Part shown: piece after piece, positions 9,039-17,964 of the stretch
How the letters are laid out: every line of letters starts with the position of its first letter
How positions within the stretch are numbered: the stretch's first letter is position 1
Assembly: GCA_001689495.1 (NCBI GenBank)
Contig: LUJS01000023.1
Coordinates: 124,001 to 188,000 of the forward strand
Length of the DNA stretch: 64,000 nucleotides
Direction of reading: 5' to 3'
DNA from: Bacteroidales bacterium M8
Lineage (GTDB): Bacteria > Bacteroidota > Bacteroidia > Bacteroidales > Muribaculaceae
Program-made: the position numbers and the translations under genes
The notes under the pieces: model-generated
Told to the model about the DNA's origin: nothing
The model's database searches: none
Seen by the model: the letters and a program-made list of their open reading frames with translations, nothing else

Positions 9039-9657
9039 GGCGGAGGAGGGTGAGGCCGTCGCGGAGGGGGAGGATGACGGTTTCGAGGCGGGGATCGGTG
9101 GCGACGCGGTCGTTGAAGGCTGCGAGGGCTGTGGTCTGGGCGTCGTGGTTGGTCACGGGGTCGAGCACTTTGTCGTCCCACAGGGTGTTGTCGGCGAGGA
9201 TGAATGCGCCGGGGTTCATGCGTGGAATGAGTAGGTCAAGATAGGCTTCGTAGTCGCGCTTGTTGGCGTCGATATAGACCATGTCCCACGTGCCGGGTAG
9301 GGTGGGTATCACCTCGAGGGCGTCGCCGACGTGCAGCGTTATGCGGTCTCCGCCGGGCGATGTGGCGAAGAGCGATTCGAGGTGGTCGGCCATCTCGTCG
9401 TCTATCTCGATGGTGTGCAGCTCGCAGCCGGGACCGAGGTTTTCGGCCAGACACAGGGCCGAGTAGCCCGTGAAGGCGCCCAGCTCGAGCACCCTGCGGG
9501 GCTTGATCATCGCCGTGAGCATGGCCAGCAGGCGCCCCTGAAGGTGGCCCGAGCACATGCGCGGATAGAGGCAAGTGAGGTGGGTGTGGCGATAGAGCCG
9601 CTCGAGGTGAGGGGGCTCGGGCGAGATATGTCCGAGGATATACTCGTCGCGCGTCAT
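9028..9657 (-). CDS. Class I SAM-dependent O-methyltransferase (catechol O-methyltransferase-like)
   Basis: A 209-residue methyltransferase. The SAM-binding motif I reads VLELGAFTGYSALCLA, the acidic loop is LHTIEIDDEM, and the metal-dependent O-methyltransferase signature follows as DMVYIDANKRDY and ILADNTLWDDKV. These match the bacterial OMT_3 group, which is metal-dependent and acts on small catechol-like substrates; the substrate is unknown. ATG 9657 overlaps the aroQ stop by one base, which decides the start; an ORF extension to 9729 would run into aroQ. Being next to aroQ is common in Bacteroidota, but no pathway link is established. Confidence 0.88.
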   Translation of the reverse strand: MTRDEYILGHISPEPPHLERLYRHTHLTCLYPRMCSGHLQGRLLAMLTAMIKPRRVLELGAFTGYSALCLAENLGPGCELHTIEIDDEMADHLESLFATSPGGDRITLHVGDALEVIPTLPGTWDMVYIDANKRDYEAYLDLLIPRMNPGAFILADNTLWDDKVLDPVTNHDAQTTALAAFNDRVATDPRLETVILPLRDGLTLLRLKP

Positions 9658-10070
9658 CAGCCCAGTATTATAGCCTGTGCGGCGAGAAAGTATGACTTGA
9701 GTCCGAATCCGGCTATCGAGCCCTGACACACGGGCGCTATGAGCGATTTGTGGCGTATGGGCTCGCGCGAGGCGATGTTCGAGATATGCACCTCGATGAC
9801 GGGCACGGAGATGGATGCTATGGCGTCGGCTATGGCGAGCGACGTGTGCGTATAGGCGCCGGCGTTGAGGATGATGCCGTCGGCGTCGGCCTCCTGCAGC
9901 CAGTCGATGATGTCGCCCTCGTGGTTTGACTGACGGTATTCTATCTCGTCGCCGTCGAGCATCTCGCGCAGTTCGGTCAGATAGGATTCGAATGATTGCG
10001 TGCCATAGATGCCGGGCTCGCGTACGCCCAGCATGTTGAGATTGGGTCCGTTGATTATAAGGATTTTCAT
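9657..10070 (-). CDS. aroQ: Type II 3-dehydroquinate dehydratase
   Basis: A 137-residue enzyme that dehydrates 3-dehydroquinate to 3-dehydroshikimate in the shikimate pathway. The family motif IINGPNLNMLGVREPGIYG contains the catalytic Tyr22. NAGAYTHTS supplies the active-site Asn, and VIEVHISNI supplies the conserved His. Length is slightly below the usual 140-150 but complete. The stop overlaps the methyltransferase start, and the start overlaps the stop of the upstream small membrane protein gene by 4 bp, so the three genes form one transcript. Confidence 0.95.
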   Translation of the reverse strand: MKILIINGPNLNMLGVREPGIYGTQSFESYLTELREMLDGDEIEYRQSNHEGDIIDWLQEADADGIILNAGAYTHTSLAIADAIASISVPVIEVHISNIASREPIRHKSLIAPVCQGSIAGFGLKSYFLAAQAIILG

Positions 10071-10351
10071 ATCAGTCTGTCACTTTGTAAAACAAGCATG
10101 AACATGGCTGCGGTGGTGAGCACCATCACGGCCAGCAGTATCCACGTCACCTCGGGGCGGCGTGCCCATGCGCGCCATGCCAGCCACGAGGAGAGGAGCA
10201 TGTAGAAGGGGTATATCCACACGAATGTCCTGACCGTGGCGGCCATCGTGGACGGGGGGATGGCACCGAGCAGCCACGGGAATGAGAAGAGGGGAAGCGA
10301 GACAAGGATGATGAGGATGGTCATCCACGCGGGCGGGTTTCGGTCAGGCAT
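10067..10351 (-). CDS. Small membrane protein of unknown function
   Basis: A 94-residue protein with three predicted transmembrane helices: WMTILIILVSLPLFSFPWLL, a WIYPFYMLLSSWLAW segment and WILLAVMVLTTAAMFMLVL. I do not recognise a named family. ATG 10351 gives a short charged N-terminus (MPDRNPP) and overlaps the upstream epimerase gene by 8 bp. The stop overlaps the aroQ start by 4 bp, which supports it as a real gene. It probably sits in the inner membrane. Confidence 0.7.
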   Translation of the reverse strand: MPDRNPPAWMTILIILVSLPLFSFPWLLGAIPPSTMAATVRTFVWIYPFYMLLSSWLAWRAWARRPEVTWILLAVMVLTTAAMFMLVLQSDRLI

Positions 10352-11339
10352 GGCTCTTCTCCTTTCTGTAAGCCTCGACGGTGCGCCGTATGCCCTCGGC
10401 AAGGTCTGTCCGAGGGGCGAAGCCGAATCCCTCGACGGCGTCCGAGACGTCGCAGTTCCAGTTGCGCTGGGCCATTATCTTGTATTTGTCCGAGTTGAGC
10501 GTGGTGGCCTGCATCTTGGCGGCGCCCCATTTCTCCGAGACCTTGCAGGCAATGGACAGCATCCACAGGGGGAGCCTGACGGGGATGACCAGCCGACGGC
10601 CGAGGGCCTTGGAGACGATGCGGCGGAACTCGGCCTGACTGTATGCCCGGGGCTCGGAGATGATGTATTTGCGATGAGGCTCGGATCTCTCGAGGGCGTC
10701 GAATATGGCCCGTGCAAGGTCCTCGACATAGATGAACGTGAGCATCTGGCGGCGGAAACCCACGCCGAAGTCAAAGTGCGCGTCTATGCACTTTATCATC
10801 ATCAGGTAGTCCTGCTCGTGGGGGCCGTAGACACCTGTTGGGCGCAGTATTATCCACGGGAAGTCGGGCAGGGTCTGCAGGAATGTCTCGGCCTTGATCT
10901 TGGACACACCATAGCGTGTGTTGGGCTGGGGTATCATCCTGCCGTCGAGCGGGGTGTAGTTCTCCTCGTCGCCCGGTCCGAGAGCCGACAGCGAGGATAT
11001 GTACAGGAACTTCTCGGGCCTGCCGACCACCTCGAGATATGTCTCGGTGAAGTCGCGCAGATAGTTGCAGTTGATGCGGTTGAAGTCAGTGAAGTTGACG
11101 CACTTGGTGGCGCCGAGATTATATACGACATAGTCCCACGAATGTCCCGCCAGCTGGTCGGCCAGTTTGTCGGGGTCGTCATAGTCGAGGGTGATGAACT
11201 TGAGCGCGGGGTCAGTGAGATAGCGCCGCGAGGTCGATTCCCTGACGCCGCACCATGTCTCGTAGCCGCGTCTCAGGGACTCGGCGGCGATGAATCCGCC
11301 TATGAAACCGCCGGCGCCGACGATGAGTACTTTTTTCAT
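10344..11339 (-). CDS. NAD-dependent epimerase/dehydratase (extended SDR)
   Basis: A 331-residue extended short-chain dehydrogenase. The N-terminal Rossmann motif reads VLIVGAGGFIGGFIA (GxxGxxG). The catalytic Tyr-Lys pair is in NTRYGVSKIKAE, preceded by the serine-bearing FLYISSLSALG. The central ILRPTGVYGPHEQDY segment is typical of sugar-nucleotide epimerases and related reductases. The ATG at 11339 overlaps the glycosyltransferase stop by 4 bp; the longer frame reaching 12122 is the antisense-like shadow of that gene. The substrate is unknown, but the adjacent glycosyltransferase suggests nucleotide-sugar chemistry. Confidence 0.85.
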   Translation of the reverse strand: MKKVLIVGAGGFIGGFIAAESLRRGYETWCGVRESTSRRYLTDPALKFITLDYDDPDKLADQLAGHSWDYVVYNLGATKCVNFTDFNRINCNYLRDFTETYLEVVGRPEKFLYISSLSALGPGDEENYTPLDGRMIPQPNTRYGVSKIKAETFLQTLPDFPWIILRPTGVYGPHEQDYLMMIKCIDAHFDFGVGFRRQMLTFIYVEDLARAIFDALERSEPHRKYIISEPRAYSQAEFRRIVSKALGRRLVIPVRLPLWMLSIACKVSEKWGAAKMQATTLNSDKYKIMAQRNWNCDVSDAVEGFGFAPRTDLAEGIRRTVEAYRKEKSHA

Positions 11340-12634
11340 AACAGCTTGGAGAATAGGTCGATGTATTGGTCGGTGATCTTTTCGGTGCCGAAGCGCTCCT
11401 TGACTGACTCGTGCAGCATCTCGCGCGAGATGTCGGCGTTGAGCGCCCACAGGATGCCCTCGGCTATGTCTGCCGAGTCCTTGTATCGGGCTATGTAGCC
11501 GGTCTCGAGGTGCGCGACGACGTCGTCGCGTCCGTCGCCGCCGAACGTCACGGGGATGGCCCCCGCCGCCTGACCCTCTATCAGCGTGCCCTGCAGCGAC
11601 TCGTAGAGCGAGGTCGACAGCACCACCTTGGCCGAGGCATAGAGATAGCGCAATATCTTGTGGTCGCGCACCATCCCGAGCCATCGGTGCGAGATGCGCA
11701 GCGAGTCGAGCATCTGCGGGTCGTGCATGGCGCCGAACAGGTATACCGCCGTGTTGGTGGCCACCTCGGGGTGGTTGTCGAAGATATAGTTGAGCGCGTC
11801 GATCGAGTATTGCAGACCCTTGATGGGGTCGTCGAGACGGGCCGCGCCGATCAGTATCAGGTTGGGCTTGGTCTGCGACAGCAGGGTGTCTATGTGGCCC
11901 GGAGGGGTGGTATAGAAGTTCTCGATGGGAAAGGCGTTGTGTATCGTCATCACGGGCTTGTCGCGCAGCAGCGACGACGAGCGGGCCTTGCGCTCGAGCC
12001 ACCTCGACACGGCCACATAGGTGATGGGCACGTCCGAGTAGAGCTGCATCTTCTTCTCCCACATGCGGTGCGATATGTCGTTGAGCGATCCGCCGCCGCT
12101 GACAAACATGCAGCCGCCGCACTTGTCCTCATAGTGGTCGCACTCGTATGCGTGGTGGCATATTCCGGTAAACGCCCACATATCGTGCAGGGTCCACACC
12201 AGCTTCTTGCCGCTGCGGTGCAGGCGTCTGATGCCGTCGAGCCCCAGCAGGCCCTGATTGAACCAGTTGAGGCACACGATGTCGGCCTCCCTGACCCACG
12301 GGTGCGAGTCAACGCCGGTGGCGAAGTCGCCTGTCGAGACCTGAAATATCTTGTCGTAGGGTATGCTGCCGCGCAGCAGCATCCACAGCCTCTCGGCCAC
12401 GAACCTGATGCCGCGGCCGAATCGCGAGCCGACATAGTCGACGTTGGCCTCGCCCGACGATTTGGTATAGACCACCATCCTCGCGTCCAGCCCTCGTCGG
12501 CGCAGGGCCTGCATGAGTCTGAACGTCACCACCGAGGCACCGCCGAGGGTGTCGCTGTGGTTGACGAGGACGATGCGTTTCCCCCTCACGTTCTCGGGGA
12601 TATTGTCAATGTTTTTTATCTGTTGTTCTGACAT
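11336..12634 (-). CDS. Family 4-like glycosyltransferase
   Basis: A 432-residue GT-B fold glycosyltransferase. The N-terminal acceptor-side domain opens with VLVNHSDTLGGASVVTFRL. A cysteine cluster (CHHAYECDHYEDKCGGC) follows LVWTLHDMWAFTGI; this arrangement recurs in Bacteroidota capsule and O-antigen transferases. The C-terminal donor domain carries LILIGAARLDDPIKGLQYSI and the E-x7-E-like region STSLYESLQGTLIEGQAAG. It overlaps the downstream epimerase by 4 bp and the upstream DUF389 gene by 29 bp. The sugar and acceptor cannot be read from sequence. Confidence 0.85.
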   Translation of the reverse strand: MSEQQIKNIDNIPENVRGKRIVLVNHSDTLGGASVVTFRLMQALRRRGLDARMVVYTKSSGEANVDYVGSRFGRGIRFVAERLWMLLRGSIPYDKIFQVSTGDFATGVDSHPWVREADIVCLNWFNQGLLGLDGIRRLHRSGKKLVWTLHDMWAFTGICHHAYECDHYEDKCGGCMFVSGGGSLNDISHRMWEKKMQLYSDVPITYVAVSRWLERKARSSSLLRDKPVMTIHNAFPIENFYTTPPGHIDTLLSQTKPNLILIGAARLDDPIKGLQYSIDALNYIFDNHPEVATNTAVYLFGAMHDPQMLDSLRISHRWLGMVRDHKILRYLYASAKVVLSTSLYESLQGTLIEGQAAGAIPVTFGGDGRDDVVAHLETGYIARYKDSADIAEGILWALNADISREMLHESVKERFGTEKITDQYIDLFSKLL

Positions 12635-13985
12635 TCAGGTTTCCGATATTGACGATTGAAATGGATTTGAGTCTCAGCCGGGCCTCGAGATAGCGGGCCA
12701 GCTCGGTCTCCTTGCTCTTGGGCATGGGCGCGCTGTATGACACCAGCGCCAGATTGACGGTGTCGAGCGCCGCGGTGCTGATGTTGCCGAACACCGAGCG
12801 GGTCACGGCCAGCTCCCTGACCTGCGGGAACAGCACCCTGACCTCGGGGGCTATGCGCCCGGCAATGGTGTCGTTGAGCGAATAGTCGCGTATCACGTCC
12901 CTCAGCGAGTCTATGGCCGCCTGCTTGGTCGAGATCGAGTTCTGGGCCATCTCGTAGATGTCCCTGACTGACTGCGACGTGTTTTCGGACGCCGCGGCGG
13001 CATATCCCTGCACTATCTTGATCTGCGTCCCCTCGAGGTGATAGAAGGGCAGCTTTGACGACAGCGCCAGATTGAGCGAGTCGGTGGGTAGGATCTTACC
13101 CATCAGCGTGATGGTGAGCACCCTCTGGCCGTTGTCCATCTCGGCGTCAGACGACAGTACCTTAGTGTCCGGAAACACGCACTCGTTGGCCACGAAGCGT
13201 GCCGCGTTCTGGGTGAAGCGCGTCTGGCGCAGCATGTTGTACGTGAGATATAACGAGGGCAGCATGGCTATGACGGCAATCGTATAGACCGTGCGGCGCA
13301 CCTTGCGGGCGCGCTCGGGATTGTCGATGGCCACGGGGTGATAGCCCATCAGCTTGACCCCGACGAATGTGGCAAGGGCGATGAAGATGGAGTTGATGAG
13401 AAACAGATAGAAGGCGCCGAAGAAATAATGTGCCTGCAGCGTGGCTATGCCATAGCCCGCCGTGCACAGCGGGGGCATGAGGGCGGTGGCGATGGCCACG
13501 CCGGGTATGACGTTGCCCTTCGACTTGGAGCCGAGTCCGATGATGCCGGCGCCGCCGCCGATGAGGGCTATCAGCACGTCATAGATGGTTGGCGACGTGC
13601 GGGCCAGCAGCTCGGAGTGGCCCTCGGCCACCGGCGAGATGATGAAGTATAGCGTCGACGTCAGCACCGACACCGTGGTGGCCATGAGCAGGTTGCGCGC
13701 CGCTCGCTTGATCAGCGCAAAGTCGTGGATGCCCACGCCCAGACCGATGCCGATGATCGGGCCCATGAGGGGTGATATGAGCATGGCGCCGATGATGACC
13801 GCCGTCGAGTTGGTGTTGAGACCCAACGAGGCTATGAAGATGGCCATGATGAGGATGAGGATGTTGGTGCCCCTGAACGAGACACCCTCGCGTATGGTGG
13901 TCTCGGCCTCGTCCTGACTGATTATGAACGGCTTGAGGTTGAAGAAGTCAGCCAGCGACAATCGCAGATTCTGGAGGAAGTTCAT
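12606..13985 (-). CDS. DUF389 domain membrane protein
   Basis: A 459-residue membrane protein. Its core (about 40-260) has the DUF389 (TIGR00341-like) features ASLGLNTNSTAVIIGAMLIS, PLMGPIIGIGLGVGI, and GNVIPGVAIATALMPPLCTAG, with about six transmembrane helices. The C-terminal 200 residues are soluble and may be periplasmic. The family's biochemical function is unknown. I chose ATG 13985 because it starts just before the conserved segment; the frame to 14030 adds only Arg/Gln-rich residues. The 3' end overlaps the glycosyltransferase start by 29 bp. Confidence 0.82.
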   Translation of the reverse strand: MNFLQNLRLSLADFFNLKPFIISQDEAETTIREGVSFRGTNILILIMAIFIASLGLNTNSTAVIIGAMLISPLMGPIIGIGLGVGIHDFALIKRAARNLLMATTVSVLTSTLYFIISPVAEGHSELLARTSPTIYDVLIALIGGGAGIIGLGSKSKGNVIPGVAIATALMPPLCTAGYGIATLQAHYFFGAFYLFLINSIFIALATFVGVKLMGYHPVAIDNPERARKVRRTVYTIAVIAMLPSLYLTYNMLRQTRFTQNAARFVANECVFPDTKVLSSDAEMDNGQRVLTITLMGKILPTDSLNLALSSKLPFYHLEGTQIKIVQGYAAAASENTSQSVRDIYEMAQNSISTKQAAIDSLRDVIRDYSLNDTIAGRIAPEVRVLFPQVRELAVTRSVFGNISTAALDTVNLALVSYSAPMPKSKETELARYLEARLRLKSISIVNIGNLNVRTTDKKH

Positions 13986-14039
13986 TGCAGTGAGAGGATA
14001 TTGTTGCTGGCGGGTGCGGATGCGCCGCACCCGCGGGGA

Positions 14040-15860
14040 TTATGCGGCCTTGTTGCGCGTGAGCGACTTGATCTCGTCGACCACGTTGATGATGTAGTCG
14101 CCGATCTTCTCGAGCGAGCCGATGATGTCCATGTAGTACGTACCGGCCTGATACTCGTAGTGGTGGTTGTTGATGTTCTGCACGTTGGCGGTGCGCAGCT
14201 GGTTGCGCAGGTTGTTGATCTCGCGCTCGCAGTTGTACGAGGTTATGATGTCCTTCTCGTCGGTGTTCTCCTGATCGCGCAGCAGCAGCAGCTGGTTGTT
14301 CATGGCGGCCTCGACGGCGATGAACATCGAGTCTATGTTGTGATAGATCTCTTCGTTGAACTTGGCGCCCGACTCGCGCTTGCGTATCAGCACCTTGCCG
14401 ATGCCGTAACAGCAGTCGGCTATCGACTCTATCTCGCTGACTATGCGGAACATGCCCGCGATGCGGTGCTTGCCCTCGTTGGACAGGCGTCCCTCCGAGC
14501 ATCGGTTCAGGTAGTCGGCGATCTCTATCTCCATGCGGTCCGAGATCTCCTCGTACTTCTCCAGACGGCTGAACTGCTTGGTAAACTCCTCCGAGTCCAC
14601 CTTGACATGCACGATGTTCTGCGCCATGCCTATCATGCGCTGCACCCTCTGGGCATAGACCACGATCTCCTTCTCGGCCTGCGAGATGTTGAGCTCCGAG
14701 GCCGACATCATGCCGCCCGAGATGAACTTGAGCTGGAACTCCTCCTCCTGATTCGGCTTGGCCGGCACCAGACGCTCCACTATCTTGACATACAGCCCCG
14801 TGAGCCATATCATCACCGAGAGGTTGATGAGGTTGAAGATGGTGTGGAATATCGACAGGCCTATTGACACGCTCTGCTGCATGGCCGACACCTGTGCCGC
14901 CACCGGATGGCCCGCGGGCAGCGAGTTGTCAAACAGATGGTTGTATGTGTCGGGGTCGGTGGCCTCGATGTGATTGACGAATGCCGAGAGGGCCGTGGGG
15001 TCGCCCTGACCGAACTCCTCGGTTATCCACTGCGCCAGATGGCAGAAGGGGAAGAAGATGGCCAGCGTCCACGCCGTGCCCAAGAGGTTGAACAGCAGGT
15101 GGCCCATCGAGGCACGCTTGGCCGCGATGTTGCCGCCCAGCGACGCCATGAGCGGAGTGATGGTGGTGCCGATGTTCGAGCCCAGCACCAGCGCGCACGA
15201 CAGGTCGAAGTCGATCCACCCCTTCGAGCACATGATCAGCGTGATGGCAAACGTCGCAGCCGACGACTGTATCACCATCGTGAGCACGAGGCCGACCATG
15301 GTGAATATCAGCACCGAGCCGAATCCCATCGACGTATATTGCTGCAGGAACTCGAACATCTCGGGGTTGCTCTGCAGGTCGGGCACATACTGGCTTATCA
15401 TGTCCAGACCCATGAACAGGAACGAGAAGCCTATAAAAAATTCGCCTATCGACTTGTTGCGGCTGCTCTTGGTGAAGAGCAGCACTATGGCAAGAGCGAT
15501 AAGCGGCAGAACGAATGTCGAGATGTTGACCTTGAACCCGAACAGGGCGATGACCCAAGCGGTGAACGTCGTGCCCACGTTGGCACCCATGATCACGGCC
15601 ATTGACTGTGCCAGCGACATGAGGCCCGCGTTGACAAAGCTGACCACCATCACCGTCGACGCCGACGACGACTGTATCAGGGCGGTGATGAGAATACCGG
15701 TGAGCATGCCCGTGAAACGGTTGCGGGTCATGGCCGACAGGATGTTGCGGAGTCGGTCTCCCGCGGCCTTCTGCAGGCCTTCGCTCATCACCTTCATTCC
15801 GTAGAGGAACAACGCGACCGAGCCTAACAGACAAAGGAAGTCTAATAAACTGTAGCTCAT
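14040..15860 (-). CDS. Na+/phosphate cotransporter with PhoU-like C-terminal domain
   Basis: A 606-residue NptA/PNaS-family symporter that imports phosphate with sodium. Both inverted-repeat Q-S-S motifs are present: ALIQSSSASTVMVVSF and VIQSSAATFAITLIM, together with the GANVGTTFTAW and GSNIGTTITPLMAS segments. The last 180 residues or so form helical PhoU-like bundles (SRLEKYEEISDRMEIEIADY). ATG 15860 places the first helix (LLDFLCLLGSVALFLYGM) at the N-terminus; an upstream extension to 15917 runs through the promoter. It follows DUF389 by 54 bp on the same strand. A good Bacteroidota promoter lies just upstream. Confidence 0.92.
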   Translation of the reverse strand: MSYSLLDFLCLLGSVALFLYGMKVMSEGLQKAAGDRLRNILSAMTRNRFTGMLTGILITALIQSSSASTVMVVSFVNAGLMSLAQSMAVIMGANVGTTFTAWVIALFGFKVNISTFVLPLIALAIVLLFTKSSRNKSIGEFFIGFSFLFMGLDMISQYVPDLQSNPEMFEFLQQYTSMGFGSVLIFTMVGLVLTMVIQSSAATFAITLIMCSKGWIDFDLSCALVLGSNIGTTITPLMASLGGNIAAKRASMGHLLFNLLGTAWTLAIFFPFCHLAQWITEEFGQGDPTALSAFVNHIEATDPDTYNHLFDNSLPAGHPVAAQVSAMQQSVSIGLSIFHTIFNLINLSVMIWLTGLYVKIVERLVPAKPNQEEEFQLKFISGGMMSASELNISQAEKEIVVYAQRVQRMIGMAQNIVHVKVDSEEFTKQFSRLEKYEEISDRMEIEIADYLNRCSEGRLSNEGKHRIAGMFRIVSEIESIADCCYGIGKVLIRKRESGAKFNEEIYHNIDSMFIAVEAAMNNQLLLLRDQENTDEKDIITSYNCEREINNLRNQLRTANVQNINNHHYEYQAGTYYMDIIGSLEKIGDYIINVVDEIKSLTRNKAA

Positions 15861-15887
15861 AAAAAAAGTTGACAATATTACGGAAGG

Positions 15888-15918
15888 CAAAGTTATAACA
15901 TTTTTTATGAATTGCAAA
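15888..15918 (-). promoter_or_regulatory. Bacteroidota-type promoter of the Na/Pi symporter gene
   Basis: Reading the minus strand, TTTG (15918-15915) is followed after 19 bp by TAACTTTG (15895-15888), an exact match to the TTTG / TAnnTTTG consensus of Bacteroidota primary sigma promoters. The start codon is 27 bp further on, leaving a leader of about 20 nt. Confidence 0.62.
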
Positions 15919-16014
15919 GCAAATCACACACAAAACGGCCACGCTCCCCCGCCGCCGGTTGCCGCTTCTTTCAAAAGGCGGCAGAGGGGTGCCCTGTCGC
16001 GGACGGTGATATGC

Positions 16015-16054
16015 ACGCAAAAACGGCGGCATGGGGGTGCCGCCGTTTTTGCGT
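16015..16054 (-). terminator. Intrinsic terminator after the metallo-hydrolase gene
   Basis: A 17-bp perfect inverted repeat (16015-16031 with 16038-16054) with a 6-nt loop TGGGGG. Stem bases include CGGCGGC, and the arms end in runs of five A or T, so it can work in both directions. It lies 25 bp past the stop of the minus-strand gene ending at 16079. Confidence 0.8.
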
Positions 16055-16078
16055 TGTTGCGTATCGGTCTGACGGGGG

Positions 16079-16813
16079 TTATTTTATGGTTGCATCCATG
16101 CCGGGGCGGTCGAGGCAGATGCATTCGGCCTTCGAGCCCTCGGGCACATAGCCCTTGAAGTCGCAGGCTTTCTGCGGCTCGCCCCAGAAGTGCATGGGGA
16201 AGAAGAACGAGACGTCGATCTTGCCGAGGAAGAGGTGTGCGCCCTTGGCGAAGTCCTTGCCCATGCGGGCGTCGACGGGAAACATGACGATGTCGATGTG
16301 GGGATAGTCTTCGGCCAGTCGGTTGACTATCTTCATGAACTTGGCCTCTTCGTGCGATGCCTCCTGTGCGGTCGATTCCTCTGACCAGTGCCAGTCGTTG
16401 AGATCGCCGGCGTGGAATATGGTCTTGCCGTCGTCGAGGGTTATGAGATATGACACTCCGGCGTCGGTCGAGCCGTATGCCCTGACCTCCCTGATGCCGG
16501 GGATGTTGTCGACGGTGTCGCCGGCGCTCATCCATGCCACCTCGAATCCCTTCTGCGGCACGAGCTTGGAGAAGATGTCGTTGGACAGGACATAGGCGCG
16601 CTTGCGGTTCTGGGCAAGCTCGAATATCGAGGTGTTGAAGTGGTCGGGGTGATGGTGGGTCACGAAGAAGAGGACGGGCACCTCGGGGTCGGGGTGCGAT
16701 GCCAGTACTTTCTCGAGTTTCTTGTCGGGGTCCTTGTAATAGTCGAAGACCATTATGGCCGTCGGTGCGGTCACGGCAAAGCCGCTATGGTCAAGATAGG
16801 TTACTGTGAGCAT
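16079..16813 (-). CDS. MBL-fold metal-dependent hydrolase
   Basis: A 244-residue metallo-beta-lactamase-fold protein. The metal motif is FFVTHHHPDHFN (HxHxDH), with the later ligands in TIFHAGDLNDWHW and SFFFPMHFWG. The overall pattern resembles the UlaG/UPF0173-like group of hydrolases, but no substrate can be assigned. ATG 16813 is the first start and opens the fold directly (MLTVTYLDHSGFAV). It follows the glycosyltransferase gene after 65 bp on the same strand and is closed by a strong terminator. Confidence 0.85.
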   Translation of the reverse strand: MLTVTYLDHSGFAVTAPTAIMVFDYYKDPDKKLEKVLASHPDPEVPVLFFVTHHHPDHFNTSIFELAQNRKRAYVLSNDIFSKLVPQKGFEVAWMSAGDTVDNIPGIREVRAYGSTDAGVSYLITLDDGKTIFHAGDLNDWHWSEESTAQEASHEEAKFMKIVNRLAEDYPHIDIVMFPVDARMGKDFAKGAHLFLGKIDVSFFFPMHFWGEPQKACDFKGYVPEGSKAECICLDRPGMDATIK

Positions 16814-16878
16814 GTCTTATTGCGTTTTATGTTGGTTTCTCAACTTATAACGCAAGGGGCGGGGCTAAAGTTCTGTTT

Positions 16879-17934
16879 TCAGGGCCTGAGGCTGCGATAT
16901 ATGGCGGCCACGCGCGACACGCTGACGGGGAGCGAGAATCTCTCGGCGATGAGGCTGAACGAGGCGTCGGAAATGCGCCGTCGCATCCCGGCGTCGAGTA
17001 TGAGGCGGCGCAGGGCCGAGGCAAGTGCCCCGACGTCGCCCGGGGGCACCAGCAGGCCGGTCTCGCCGTCGGCTATCACCTCGGGGATGGAGGCCACGGG
17101 TGTGGACAGGTTGGGTATGCCGCGCGCCATGGTCTCGAGTATGGTCATAGGGAGTCCCTCGTTGTATGACGGGAGCACGTTCAGCATGGTCGAGCGCAGT
17201 ATCTCTTCTTTCTGCGCTCCGTCCGTCCACCCGATGTGGGCCACGCGCCCGGTCAGCCCCAATGCATCGACGCGGGCGCGCACCTCGTCGACGGCGCCGT
17301 CGCCGCAGAGATGGAACTTGACCCCGGGGGGTATCTCGCCGTCTATGCGCCTCATGGCCTCGAGCAGGTCGAACGTGCCCTTGCGCTCGCCCAGACGCCC
17401 CAGAAAGAGCACCCCCTGCGACTCGGTCGAATAGGGGTTGGCGGGGAGAGTGGCGACGGCGTTGTAGACGGCCTCGACCTTCGCGTCGGGGGCCTTGGAC
17501 TTTATCATCGGTATGAGTCGAGGACTCAGCACTATGTTGACGTCGGCCTCGGCGAGAATGGAGTCTATCCACCTCCTGACCCTCGGCGAGCGGGCTGCAT
17601 ACCACTCCTCGAATTCGGCCCCGTGGTGATGGAGCACCACGGGTATGCCGAATCTGTGGAGCAGCTTGACCAGCAACCCCTTGCGCACGAAACTGCCGCG
17701 CTCGGCCACATGCAGGTGGACCACGTCTATCTGTCCTGCGCGGGCCATGCGCGCTATCCGTGCCACGGCCCGTGCGAAACACCATATCAGTCCGGCCTTG
17801 CCGGCCTGACGGTGGGTGGGCACAAAGGTGATGGCGACGTCGGCGGGCCATGCGTCAGAGTCGAGATAGTTGCGGACCACGGAGACCATGCCCCCTTTGT
17901 AGGAGAGGTCAGAGCAGCACATCAGCACGTTCAT
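16879..17934 (-). CDS. Family 4 glycosyltransferase
   Basis: A 351-residue GT-B glycosyltransferase. The N-terminal domain shows the GGM loop (SYKGGMVSVVRNYL) and VVHLHVAERGSF. The C-terminal domain carries GVLFLGRLGERKGTFDLLEA and the E-x7-E donor motif PSYNEGLPMTILETMARG. Family members transfer sugars from nucleotide donors to lipid- or polymer-linked glycans; acceptor and donor are unknown. It starts 30 bp after the GH3 gene and is last or nearly last in the operon that begins with the GYF/CD225 gene. Odd company for a secreted glycosidase, but the spacing supports co-transcription. Confidence 0.88.
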   Translation of the reverse strand: MNVLMCCSDLSYKGGMVSVVRNYLDSDAWPADVAITFVPTHRQAGKAGLIWCFARAVARIARMARAGQIDVVHLHVAERGSFVRKGLLVKLLHRFGIPVVLHHHGAEFEEWYAARSPRVRRWIDSILAEADVNIVLSPRLIPMIKSKAPDAKVEAVYNAVATLPANPYSTESQGVLFLGRLGERKGTFDLLEAMRRIDGEIPPGVKFHLCGDGAVDEVRARVDALGLTGRVAHIGWTDGAQKEEILRSTMLNVLPSYNEGLPMTILETMARGIPNLSTPVASIPEVIADGETGLLVPPGDVGALASALRRLILDAGMRRRISDASFSLIAERFSLPVSVSRVAAIYRSLRP

Positions 17935-17964
17935 CGTTCGGGCGTATCGGGTTGTGTCAGGAGG